From NCBI GenBank assembly GCA_902768715.1, contig CACXMH010000008.1:1-64000 (forward strand): 64,000 nt of DNA, given 5' to 3'. Position 1 is the stretch's first letter. Each line of letters begins with the position of its first letter. Below the pieces are notes generated by a model. It saw nothing but the letters and a program-made list of their open reading frames with translations, was not told where the DNA came from and did not search any database. Source of the DNA: Fibrobacter succinogenes (GTDB lineage Bacteria; Fibrobacterota; Fibrobacteria; Fibrobacterales; Fibrobacteraceae). Positions 17,495 to 25,196 of the stretch are shown here, one piece after another. The position numbers were made by a program, and so were the translations under genes.

Positions 17495-19114
17495 CTACTT
17501 TCCAACAGTGGGTTCAACAGCCTTCCAGGCAGAAGCCTCGTAACCCATGGTACTGTAATCCACTCGCTGTAGGCTCTTGCCAAAACCGTCCGTTTCTTCG
17601 AAACCTTTCCAGGTATCGGAATAGAGCGTGGCATCGGACCAGTCGTAGTACCATTGGACTACAGATGTTAATGTCGGATCGGTCTCGCTGTACACGGCAT
17701 CATCAAAATCGAAAGGCTCCTTTACAGCCACCGTTTCACCACGGTTCGAAAGCTTGCCCTTATAGAGGCAAATCTGCACATCGCTTGCAATCTTGTAATC
17801 GGTGCGAATGGCGCCCGTATCCTTCACCAGGGAATCAGAAAGCAGCAGCACCCTGCCACCTGCAGGCACGATAGTTCCCGAAGAGAACTCCATGTTGATG
17901 CCCTCTACCTTCCAGCCCTTGCTCTTGGCGGACTTGGTCACGTAAAGGTTCACCGCCGTATCGGCCTTGTTCACAATCTCCATAAATTCGAAAGGCACGG
18001 CACCGCCCTCCATGGGGTGGTAGTAGATCTCGTCGATAAAGAGAGGTCCCACCTTCAGGGCCGCATTGGCAGTACCCTTGGTGGCCTTTTTCATGGCGCC
18101 CTGGGCCGTAGAGCCGTCGCTCACATCTATGATACCGCTACTCAGTTTGCTGGCCGCCAGGAGCAAACTGGATTCGCCACCGGTCTTCTTGCCGCCCACC
18201 GTTTCGTACAGGTAGTAAGAACCGCCCTTGGCGTTCAAAATGATTTCTTCGCCGAACACGGACTCGTCATCGGCAGGGAGCACTAGGTAACCCTTGGCAG
18301 GAACCTTACCCTTCTTGATAGTCCATGACGCATTCTTGTACTTGGATTCAAAAATCCAGCCAGCCACATCAACTTCCTTGTCGCCAGAATTGTAAAGTTC
18401 CACCCAGCCTGCTTCTTCTGGGTCTAACACAAAGGGCTGGATTTCGTTCAAGCGAACCGTAATGGCTTCCACATATTCGTCGGCAGCACCGGGATTACCC
18501 CATTCCTTTTTGCTTGCGGCCCAGGCACTGGCCTGGCTGGGGTTTCCGCCCACGAACACCAGACTGCTACCGTTACCGTCGGCAAGGCTCGGCCAAGGCG
18601 GTTCCTTGCTGAAGGCACAGCTCACATCGCCAGCACCCGTCAGCTTCACGTCGATAACGTCACCCTCGTTAGAAAGCTTGGCGATGGAATCTGTCTTTAT
18701 GTCTTTATCCCAAGGGCCAAACAGACGACCCTTGAAATCCTTGTAGGTCTTCTTGAACAGGTCGGGGTCGTTGGTCACCACGATGTATTCGCTGGTATCC
18801 AAGGGTTCCGCCGGGAAATAGTAGGTCACCGCTCCGTCCAAATGGAGATTGAAGTACTGCATGTCGCTCATGGCAGACCCGCCGATAATCTTCAGTTCCA
18901 CCCATTCAAGAGCTGAATTTTCGGGAGCGTTGTACATGACTTCGGTAATCATCACATAGGCGCCGCCTGCCTCGGTGGAATTCTGGTCGTAGCCGCTGTC
19001 TTCGCCCTTCGGGTCATCACCGCTGCTAGAAGAACTGTCGGAACAAGCCGAAAACAAACCTGCCATGGCAAAAGCCGCCACCGCACCTACTATAGACCAT
19101 TTTTTCGAGAGCAT
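17495..19114 (-). CDS. Lipoprotein with three lamin-tail (LTD) domains
   Basis: Start set at the ATG at 19114 because GGGAGG lies 7 bases upstream and a signal follows (MLSKKWSIVGAVAAFAMAGLFSAC). The lipobox GLFSAC predicts lipidation, followed by a Ser/Asp-rich spacer. Three LTD-type modules follow, each opening with an I-T/N-E-[VIL] strand and WVEL/FMEI: ITEVMYNAPENSALEWVEL, LNEIQPFVLDPEEAGWVEL, and IDEIYYHPMEGG with FEFMEIVN. LTD domains are surface-adhesion beta-sandwiches often found with CotH and VTC proteins. It is the last gene of the DUF4956-HlyD-TolC-VTC operon, 31 bases after the VTC gene. Confidence 0.85.
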   Translation of the reverse strand: MLSKKWSIVGAVAAFAMAGLFSACSDSSSSSGDDPKGEDSGYDQNSTEAGGAYVMITEVMYNAPENSALEWVELKIIGGSAMSDMQYFNLHLDGAVTYYFPAEPLDTSEYIVVTNDPDLFKKTYKDFKGRLFGPWDKDIKTDSIAKLSNEGDVIDVKLTGAGDVSCAFSKEPPWPSLADGNGSSLVFVGGNPSQASAWAASKKEWGNPGAADEYVEAITVRLNEIQPFVLDPEEAGWVELYNSGDKEVDVAGWIFESKYKNASWTIKKGKVPAKGYLVLPADDESVFGEEIILNAKGGSYYLYETVGGKKTGGESSLLLAASKLSSGIIDVSDGSTAQGAMKKATKGTANAALKVGPLFIDEIYYHPMEGGAVPFEFMEIVNKADTAVNLYVTKSAKSKGWKVEGINMEFSSGTIVPAGGRVLLLSDSLVKDTGAIRTDYKIASDVQICLYKGKLSNRGETVAVKEPFDFDDAVYSETDPTLTSVVQWYYDWSDATLYSDTWKGFEETDGFGKSLQRVDYSTMGYEASAWKAVEPTVGK

Positions 19115-19145
19115 AGAGCCTCCCTTTTTTGCGGACACACCGCCA

Positions 19146-19964
19146 TTAAAAATTTCCCGCGAGCCTTGTCCAATAGGGGTCCTTGAAATCCTTGGGATGT
19201 TCATAGACCCTGGACCATTCTGCGGCAGCGTTTCCGAATTTAGAAAAACCGCCCTGTCGCAGGTTCAAAAAGCGAATCAAATCAATCATCCAGAAGGGCA
19301 CCTGGGAACAGGGGCACTTCAGTTCCAGCACGGCGTCGCAGCCCGGCTTGAAAAAGCGGGGCAGCCCTGTAGAATGCATGTAGTGGGAATCCACCGTATA
19401 GTCAAAACCCGTCTCCTCGCGAAAGCGCATGCCCGTATCGATGGTCACACGGGAATATTCTTCACGGAGCCCGAACCAGGCCCGGCGTTTGTACTGGGTC
19501 AAAAGTCTCGGGTGGGCGTTGTGCAGGTGGGTCTTGTACAGAAAATCTTTCAGGTACTTGCGGTCCGTATCGCTCTTGCAGGGCCAATCTTCCGGCTTCA
19601 TGTTCCAGACTTCGCCGGGGCTTATCCCCTTGACGGTGGCGCGGCTCTTGTAGCAGACCTCTTTCACCTTCCGCTTGCTTTCGAAATGGAAGGTGCCGTC
19701 TTGTGCCGGGTGTTCACCATAGGTGCGGATACGCATATTGAAGCGGTCCAGCAGCCTGGCCTTTTTCCAGCCGAGGAATGTCCAGCGGTCCGAATCCAGG
19801 TAGAGGTTCGTAATCCAGTAAAAATGACCCGGCGTAATCTGGGAGTAATGATCCTCTTCGCAATAGGGCGCAATGAATTCGCCAATACGGTCCGCCCATG
19901 CCACAGGAATGTGGTACTTGAGCTCGAATCGCTCCAACAGGCTAAAACCGCGGGCTTCGGCCAT
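19146..19964 (-). CDS. VTC-domain protein (polyphosphate polymerase-like)
   Basis: 272 residues, about one VTC tunnel domain. Diagnostic features are FELKYHIP at the N-terminus, YWITNLYLDSD, NMRIRTYG (basic strand) and HFESKRKVKEV (the ExK..K strand that lines the nucleotide-phosphate tunnel). In yeast Vtc4 this domain makes polyphosphate from ATP; bacterial members are often beside DUF4956 and CotH proteins, as here. No membrane segments, so cytoplasmic. The ATG overlaps the stop of the TolC-like gene (TAATG). Polyphosphate synthesis is likely but untested for this subfamily. Confidence 0.88.
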   Translation of the reverse strand: MAEARGFSLLERFELKYHIPVAWADRIGEFIAPYCEEDHYSQITPGHFYWITNLYLDSDRWTFLGWKKARLLDRFNMRIRTYGEHPAQDGTFHFESKRKVKEVCYKSRATVKGISPGEVWNMKPEDWPCKSDTDRKYLKDFLYKTHLHNAHPRLLTQYKRRAWFGLREEYSRVTIDTGMRFREETGFDYTVDSHYMHSTGLPRFFKPGCDAVLELKCPCSQVPFWMIDLIRFLNLRQGGFSKFGNAAAEWSRVYEHPKDFKDPYWTRLAGNF

Positions 19965-21355
19965 TACTTGAGGCCCTCGCGCAAGTGGTTTTTCACATTG
20001 GGATTTGCAAAGATACCCGTATAGGTCAGCAAGACCAGATACCGTTCAAAGATATCGTATTCCAACTTCAAGGCCTTCAGGTCGCTTTCCAGAGCGCTCT
20101 CGCGGGCACGCAAAAGCAGAAGCGGGTCCGCCCCTGCCGACTGGGCAAAGTCCTCAAAGAGGTTTCCGGCATTCACCTTCTCCACAAAGTCCTTCTGCAC
20201 CTTCCATTGGGCCACCAGGGCCACGATTTCTTCGGACAGGCGGGAAACTTTTTGGGTCAGAGTCCGCACGGCATCCAGGTAATCGCTTTCGGCGTCCAGT
20301 TCGTCAACCTGATTGCGCAAGGCGTTCCCGTTGTTGTCGTCAAAGAACGGGAGCCTTATGGCCAGGTTCACAAAGAACTTGTCCTTCAGCTGGCGGTCAT
20401 CCTTGTCAGGCACCAAAAATTCTGCCGTTCCGTCGCAGTTGATCGAAGAACACCCGGTCTTGTCCAGCCAATCCTTGTAATAGTCGTTGTAGGCACCATA
20501 GGGGCCCACATCGCCGGCATCCAGTTCCTTGTACTTTTTCATCAGGGACTCGACCTGCAAGGAATACCCCACGCCGATATGGGAAATGAAATCGTTCCCC
20601 TTGGCCAGATCCCGCTTGGACTTGGCCTGTTCGTATTCCATCTTGGACTTGGCCTTCATGACTTCGGGGAACTGGTCGTTTACCGCAATGCCGTCTTGCA
20701 GTCCCTTGGCAAGTTCATCCATGGTAGGGAGCCACGAGGTATCCAGGCCCACGGAATCAAAGTCAGGCACCCAGGACTTGAGTTTCAGTTCCGCATCTTT
20801 CAGGGCGGTACTGTCTCCCAGGAGTTCCGCACGGCGGGCGGATTCCTGCTCCAGGGCCACAATCAGGTCCTGGGAATTGAAGGTCTCGCTCCCCGCCTTC
20901 AGGTGGAGCACTTCGATTCGGTCCAGGTTCACCTGATAGAGCTGCTTGTCAATTTCGGCAATTTTCCGGCGGATGACATAGCGGAGCGCCCGCTCATAGC
21001 GGTCATAAAGCAGGTACGAACGGTCCACCGCCAGACGGGCCTTCTGGTAATCCCGAAGGGTCTCGTACTGGCGCTTGTCCGCACTCCCCACCCCAAAGGC
21101 CTTGGGCTTGAGGCGCAGTTCAAAGTCGTGCTTTGCAAAACTGAAACCGTCCAGCTGGTAACGGAATTCCAGGTTGTCCCACAGCTTGGTTCCCACCTCC
21201 TGGGAAGCCGCCTGGGAGCGCTTCTCCGACGTCTGGTAAACCGGGTCCTTATCTACGGACTCCACCAGCTGCTCCCAGGTCAAGGGGGCGGCAACGGCGG
21301 CAGCGGAAAGGAACGCCGCAAAAGACGCAGTAATAAAAAACCTATTATCGTACAT
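19964..21355 (-). CDS. TolC-like outer membrane channel protein of the VTC operon
   Basis: 463 residues. Signal peptide MYDNRFFITASFAAFLSAAAVAA, then PLTWEQLVESVDKDPVYQTS, the divergent but recognisable opening of outer-membrane efflux proteins, and long amphipathic helices with Gln/Glu/Ala-rich repeats (residues about 120-210 and 310-430). It is more divergent than the channel gene at 13051. It lies 29 bases after the HlyD gene and is coupled to the VTC gene, so a trans-envelope conduit appears to be part of the VTC/DUF4956 system. Confidence 0.75.
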   Translation of the reverse strand: MYDNRFFITASFAAFLSAAAVAAPLTWEQLVESVDKDPVYQTSEKRSQAASQEVGTKLWDNLEFRYQLDGFSFAKHDFELRLKPKAFGVGSADKRQYETLRDYQKARLAVDRSYLLYDRYERALRYVIRRKIAEIDKQLYQVNLDRIEVLHLKAGSETFNSQDLIVALEQESARRAELLGDSTALKDAELKLKSWVPDFDSVGLDTSWLPTMDELAKGLQDGIAVNDQFPEVMKAKSKMEYEQAKSKRDLAKGNDFISHIGVGYSLQVESLMKKYKELDAGDVGPYGAYNDYYKDWLDKTGCSSINCDGTAEFLVPDKDDRQLKDKFFVNLAIRLPFFDDNNGNALRNQVDELDAESDYLDAVRTLTQKVSRLSEEIVALVAQWKVQKDFVEKVNAGNLFEDFAQSAGADPLLLLRARESALESDLKALKLEYDIFERYLVLLTYTGIFANPNVKNHLREGLK

Positions 21356-21384
21356 TCACAAACCTATACATTACTCACAACTCA

Positions 21385-22476
21385 TCACTCATCGCCGTTC
21401 CCGAAAAGGGCTTCCATAATCCGGGTCGCCAGGTCCTTGATCTTGCCTTCTTCGGAAATGGCCACCATCTCCCCCAGCAAGAAGGAATTTTCTTCAGGAA
21501 TCTTGATGGTCACTTCGCGGCCATACACCGGCATGTCGGGCATTTTCCACATGCGGTCCGGGAACACCACGATACGGCTAGAAAGGCCGACCACCTCACC
21601 CTTGATGGGCTTGCCCTTGCCGCCCAGAGTGCGGATTTCCACGTCCTTGCCCAGGTTCATGCGCTGGTAAACCTGCTCGTTGATATAGCCGCGGATTAAA
21701 GATGGGGACTTGTGGGTCAAGGTCACGATAGGCGTAAAGCTGGAAACTTTTTCACCTTCACGCACATTCACGCTGCCCACCACCCAGTTTTCCTTGGCAA
21801 TCTGCACCAGGTCCGCCTGTTCCTTTTTGAGCTGTTCCAGTTCCTTGTGCAAGGTGGCGGCCTCGGTAACGCCGCTTTTCCTTTGAAGGCTACGGCTCCC
21901 CTGCAAGAGGGCAATCTGCTCGTTGGCGTTTTTCTCGGCCAGGGCCAGTTCGTCTTTCAGGTTCTTGATCTGCATGGCCATGCCGTCGTTGCCGCCAGCC
22001 TTGGCGTTGTTTCCGCTCAGGCTTTTCAACTTAGAAGAAATTTCCTTGTTCTTCTGGTATTCCGTTTCCAGCCTGTTGATTTCGAACCGGAGCGCCGCAC
22101 TGCGGGTAGCGAGGTCCGCCTTTACAGAGGCCACACGCTGGTCGATATCCGCCTTGTTCAGGCTGCTACGGCCCTCGATGGCGTCCAGTTCCCGGGTCAC
22201 TTCGTTAATGCGAAGAGTCAGGTCGGGGCGGTTCAGTTCCACGATGGTGTCCCCCGCCTTGATTTCTTGACCAGGCATCACGTGGACCTTCACGATTTCT
22301 GTGGCACTGGGCACGCTGATGATGGTTTCAGAAGCTTCGGCAATGCCCTGGAACAGGGCGACGTTTCCCTGGTAAAAATACCCCAGACCCACCACGGCCA
22401 CTACGGCCAGAATCCAGGCGATAGATAACTTGCGCTTGTAAATAGAAGAAATGAGGAATGTGTTTTTCAGAGCCAT
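21385..22476 (-). CDS. HlyD-family periplasmic adaptor of the VTC operon
   Basis: 363 residues. N-terminal membrane helix (LSIAWILAVVAVVGLGYFY), lipoyl half motif (VKVHVMPGQEIKAGDTIVELNRPDL), coiled-coil segment (about residues 105-235), a second lipoyl half (NWVVGSVNVREGEKVSSF) and a barrel domain. It pairs by position with the TolC-like gene downstream and the DUF4956 gene 13 bases upstream. Its own stop codon (GATGAGTGA) lies inside an ACTCA-type word repeat that fills the 29-base gap to the next gene. Confidence 0.88.
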   Translation of the reverse strand: MALKNTFLISSIYKRKLSIAWILAVVAVVGLGYFYQGNVALFQGIAEASETIISVPSATEIVKVHVMPGQEIKAGDTIVELNRPDLTLRINEVTRELDAIEGRSSLNKADIDQRVASVKADLATRSAALRFEINRLETEYQKNKEISSKLKSLSGNNAKAGGNDGMAMQIKNLKDELALAEKNANEQIALLQGSRSLQRKSGVTEAATLHKELEQLKKEQADLVQIAKENWVVGSVNVREGEKVSSFTPIVTLTHKSPSLIRGYINEQVYQRMNLGKDVEIRTLGGKGKPIKGEVVGLSSRIVVFPDRMWKMPDMPVYGREVTIKIPEENSFLLGEMVAISEEGKIKDLATRIMEALFGNGDE

Positions 22477-22489
22477 TTTCGTTCCTCCC

Positions 22490-23173
22490 CTACATTTCCG
22501 TGGTGGCGTCCTGCATCATGAACTGGATGTCAGAAAGCCCCTCCACCTTGGAGAGTTCCGCAAGAACCTCGGCCGCAGGCTTAGACGCCTTCAGCTTTAT
22601 CTGGTAGGCCACGTCTATGCGCTCGCCGCCGTTCACCTCCCGCATGGTTATCAAGATAAACGTCTTCAGGTTTTTCCGCAAGATCTTTTCTGTTTCCAGG
22701 CGGGGTTCAGAAGTATTGGGCATGGCAAAGCGGAGCATGCCGTCAAAGAAATGCTTGGTGCCAAGACCCGTGCGAGAAAGCAAGAAGGCAACAACACAGA
22801 AGGCCAAAGTTCCGCCTACGGCGGCGCCCCAGGCATACACGCCGCAACCGATGCCTGCGCCCAAGGCCGCAAAGATGAACATGATGTCGCGAGGGTCCTT
22901 GAAGCTGGTGCGGAAGCGGACAATGGAAAGAGCGCCTAGCATTCCGAGACCGCGGCCCACGTTGTCGCCGATGGCCTGCATCACCGTAGCGGCCACCACC
23001 GAACTGAGCACCAGAGCCTGCACATAGTTCCTGGAATAAGAAAGCCCCAAGAAAGTCCGTTCGTAGGTCCAACCGATAATGGAAGAAAGCACAAAGGCCA
23101 GCAATAGGGTATAGGCCAAGGTGATGATAGTGGCGTTAGCCGTACTGGATTGAACAGCCAATAAGTCGAGCAT
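22490..23173 (-). CDS. DUF4956 membrane protein
   Basis: Start placed at the ATG at 23173 (MLDLLAVQSST), which has GGAG 7 bases upstream; a longer frame would need a TTG start. About 227 residues with four membrane helices (TIITLAYTLLLAFVLSSIIGW, VQALVLSSVVAATVMQAIG, DIMFIFAALGAGIGCGVYAWG, GGTLAFCVVAFLLSRTG) and the conserved loop GLGMLGALSIVRFRTSFKDPRD typical of DUF4956, followed by a cytoplasmic C-terminal domain. DUF4956 is known to co-occur with VTC-domain and CotH proteins. It is the first gene of the five-gene operon. Confidence 0.87.
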   Translation of the reverse strand: MLDLLAVQSSTANATIITLAYTLLLAFVLSSIIGWTYERTFLGLSYSRNYVQALVLSSVVAATVMQAIGDNVGRGLGMLGALSIVRFRTSFKDPRDIMFIFAALGAGIGCGVYAWGAAVGGTLAFCVVAFLLSRTGLGTKHFFDGMLRFAMPNTSEPRLETEKILRKNLKTFILITMREVNGGERIDVAYQIKLKASKPAAEVLAELSKVEGLSDIQFMMQDATTEM

Positions 23174-23345
23174 AGAAACTCCGTTGTTTATTCCATTAAA
23201 AGATACTTTTTTAGGGGAATAATCCGCCAAGAATTATGGTAAAATTTCGCCTAACAAAAAGCCGCCCGGGGCATAAATTCCCAAAGCGGGAAATTTCACC
23301 CCTATTTTTCGGCCTGCGTGACAATCTTTGATAATTTCTGAATAC

Positions 23346-23372
23346 GAAAAATCCCCGACTTTGCCGGGGATT
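23346..23372 (-). terminator. Intrinsic terminator of the SLC13 transporter gene
   Basis: Read on the minus strand: AATCCCCG, 7-nt loop, CGGGGATT, then TTTTTCG. It lies 50 bases after the stop of the transporter gene. Confidence 0.8.
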
Positions 23373-23415
23373 CCAGAGTCTTTGCCAAATCCCGGGCCTA
23401 GGCCCGGGATGACGT
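23373..23415. repeat. GTCAT-ended repeat with perfect 22-nt palindrome
   Basis: ATCCCGGGCCTAGGCCCGGGAT is a perfect palindrome followed by GAC, giving the GTCATCCCGGG end typical of the dispersed family. Confidence 0.75.
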
Positions 23416-23422
23416 AAAAGAG

Positions 23423-25099
23423 TTACTTCGCGGCGGCAGAGTCTGCCACTTCAACCTTGGCGGCGCTATCAACAGCAGGAGCAGCGACCGTAGAATCGGC
23501 GGCGATAGCAGCGGCACTGTCAGCAGGCACGGCCACGGTACTGTCAACAGCAGGTGCTGCCGTTTCGGCAGGCTCTGCGACCTTTTCCACAGCAGCAGGG
23601 GCGGCAGGAACAGCCTCGGCAGCCTTGGGAGCAGGAGTCCCGAAGAAGGCGATCTTCGCGAGGAAAATCATCATGATCCAAGAAACGATCAAGCCAAGAA
23701 TACCCATGACAACGCCGGTAATGGCCATGCCGCGGGTATCGGTGTAGCCCGTGGCGTGGGCAAGTGCGTTAGGCGGCGTAGAGATAGGCAGGCTCATGCC
23801 GAGAGAGCTTGCGAAGGCCACAGAAACGAGCAGGGCGGTCACGCCACCCAGGCCAATCAGGTTGTCCTGGCAGGCAATGCCCACGGCACAAAGGATAGGA
23901 ACAAGCAATGTAGCCGTAGAAGTATGGCTCATGAAGTTCGCCATGAAGAGGCAGATGATACCGCAGCCGATCATGAGAGCAATCGGAGACCAGCTTGCAA
24001 ACGGGATAGTCTTGATCAAGTGAGCGGCAAGGCCCGTAGCGTTCAGGCCCACGCCCAGGGCAAAACCACCGGCCACGAGCCAGAGCACGTCCCAGCTCAT
24101 GGCGTTCAGGTCTTTCTTGGTAATCACACCGGTCAAGGCGAACACGGCCATGGGGATCATGGCGATAGCGTTGTCGTTGATACCGTGGACATTCTTACCG
24201 GTCACCCACAAGATCACGCAAAGGACAAAGGTAATATAGACGATAATCGCCTTGGGGCTGGTGTCGAACTTGCCCGCACCTTCGATGTTCAGGACCATCT
24301 CCTTCATCTTGATGGGGTAAATCTTGAGGAGGAGAATCCAGGCCACCACCATGAGGATAATCACGTAGGGGATACCGAAGGCCATCCACTGGCCAAATGT
24401 CACGGGGTTAGCCACCAGGTCGCCACGGGCCACGGCGTCGTTCAGTGCACCGAGGGCGATAGCGTTAGGAGGCGTACCGATGGGGGTACCCATGCCGCCG
24501 ATGTTGGCGCCAAGAGGAATAGCAAGAGCAAAGGCAGCCTTACCGCGGTCATCGGGTTCAAAGAGCTTGAGCACCGGGGCGAGAATAGCAAGCATCATGG
24601 CGGCGGTGGCGGTATTGCTCATGAACATGGAGAATACGGCGGTAATGAGCATAAGGCCCAAAAGCACGAACTTCGGGTTCTTGCCGAAGGGCTTCAGGAG
24701 AACGCGGGCCAGGTTCAAGTCCATCTTGTACTTGGTGGCTGCAGCAGCGAGGAAGAAGCCGCCCAAGAAAAGCATGATGATGGGGTTTGCGAAGGTGGCC
24801 ATAATGGACTTGTGGCTGATCATGGTCACGCCGTCCACGCGGAAAGGCGTCAGGGAAGAGTCGGACATGGTCACGATCATGAGCACGATGACCAGCACCG
24901 ACGTGGACCAAATCGGGAACGGTTGGAGAATCCAGAAAAGAGCGGCCATCACGAATACGCCGATGACGCGGATTTCGAGGGGATTCAAGATTCCCATGGG
25001 GCTTGCGGCATCGAACCCGAGGGATTCGTAGGGCAAGAAGAGGGCGACAATCGCAAGGATCGACGCGATGATGAACTTGATGAATTTTGCCTTTGTCAT
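23423..25099 (-). CDS. SLC13/DASS-family anion:sodium symporter with Ala/Val-rich C-terminal tail
   Basis: Start set at ATG 25099 (MTKAKFIKF); the longer frame begins with TTG. The protein has about 12 membrane segments and the paired family motifs MSNTATAAMML and MSHTSTATLLVP, in which Ser-Asn-Thr and Ser-(His)-Thr bind Na+ and substrate. Members import dicarboxylates, citrate, phosphate or sulphate; the substrate cannot be told from the sequence. After the last helix comes an unusual 70-residue tail of near-repeats (APAVDSTVA, PADSAAA, AADSTVA) with alternating acidic and Ala residues, not part of the family fold. Confidence 0.9.
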   Translation of the reverse strand: MTKAKFIKFIIASILAIVALFLPYESLGFDAASPMGILNPLEIRVIGVFVMAALFWILQPFPIWSTSVLVIVLMIVTMSDSSLTPFRVDGVTMISHKSIMATFANPIIMLFLGGFFLAAAATKYKMDLNLARVLLKPFGKNPKFVLLGLMLITAVFSMFMSNTATAAMMLAILAPVLKLFEPDDRGKAAFALAIPLGANIGGMGTPIGTPPNAIALGALNDAVARGDLVANPVTFGQWMAFGIPYVIILMVVAWILLLKIYPIKMKEMVLNIEGAGKFDTSPKAIIVYITFVLCVILWVTGKNVHGINDNAIAMIPMAVFALTGVITKKDLNAMSWDVLWLVAGGFALGVGLNATGLAAHLIKTIPFASWSPIALMIGCGIICLFMANFMSHTSTATLLVPILCAVGIACQDNLIGLGGVTALLVSVAFASSLGMSLPISTPPNALAHATGYTDTRGMAITGVVMGILGLIVSWIMMIFLAKIAFFGTPAPKAAEAVPAAPAAVEKVAEPAETAAPAVDSTVAVPADSAAAIAADSTVAAPAVDSAAKVEVADSAAAK

Positions 25100-25139
25100 A
25101 GTGGGCCCAAATGTAGAAATTATGGGCCCCGGTGGCAAT

Positions 25140-25169
25140 GAAAAAAAGCCCCCGATTTAGGCGGGGGCT
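25140..25169 (-). terminator. Intrinsic terminator of the 1,913-residue secreted protein gene
   Basis: Minus strand: AGCCCCCG, 7-nt loop, CGGGGGCT, then seven Ts. It starts 28 bases after the stop at 25197. Confidence 0.9.
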
Positions 25170-25196
25170 ACTTTGTAAGTCAAATGTAAGAGAGCG

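Noticed and set aside
19115-19204. Longer start for the lamin-tail lipoprotein
   Set aside because: It would overlap the VTC gene and hide the lipoprotein signal; ATG 19114 has a strong GGGAGG.
23174-23230. Longer start for the DUF4956 gene
   Set aside because: Would use a TTG codon without ribosome-binding site, whereas ATG 23173 has GGAG at good distance.
25100-25138. Longer start for the SLC13 transporter
   Set aside because: TTG start and atypical Pro/Gly-rich residues before the family N-terminus.
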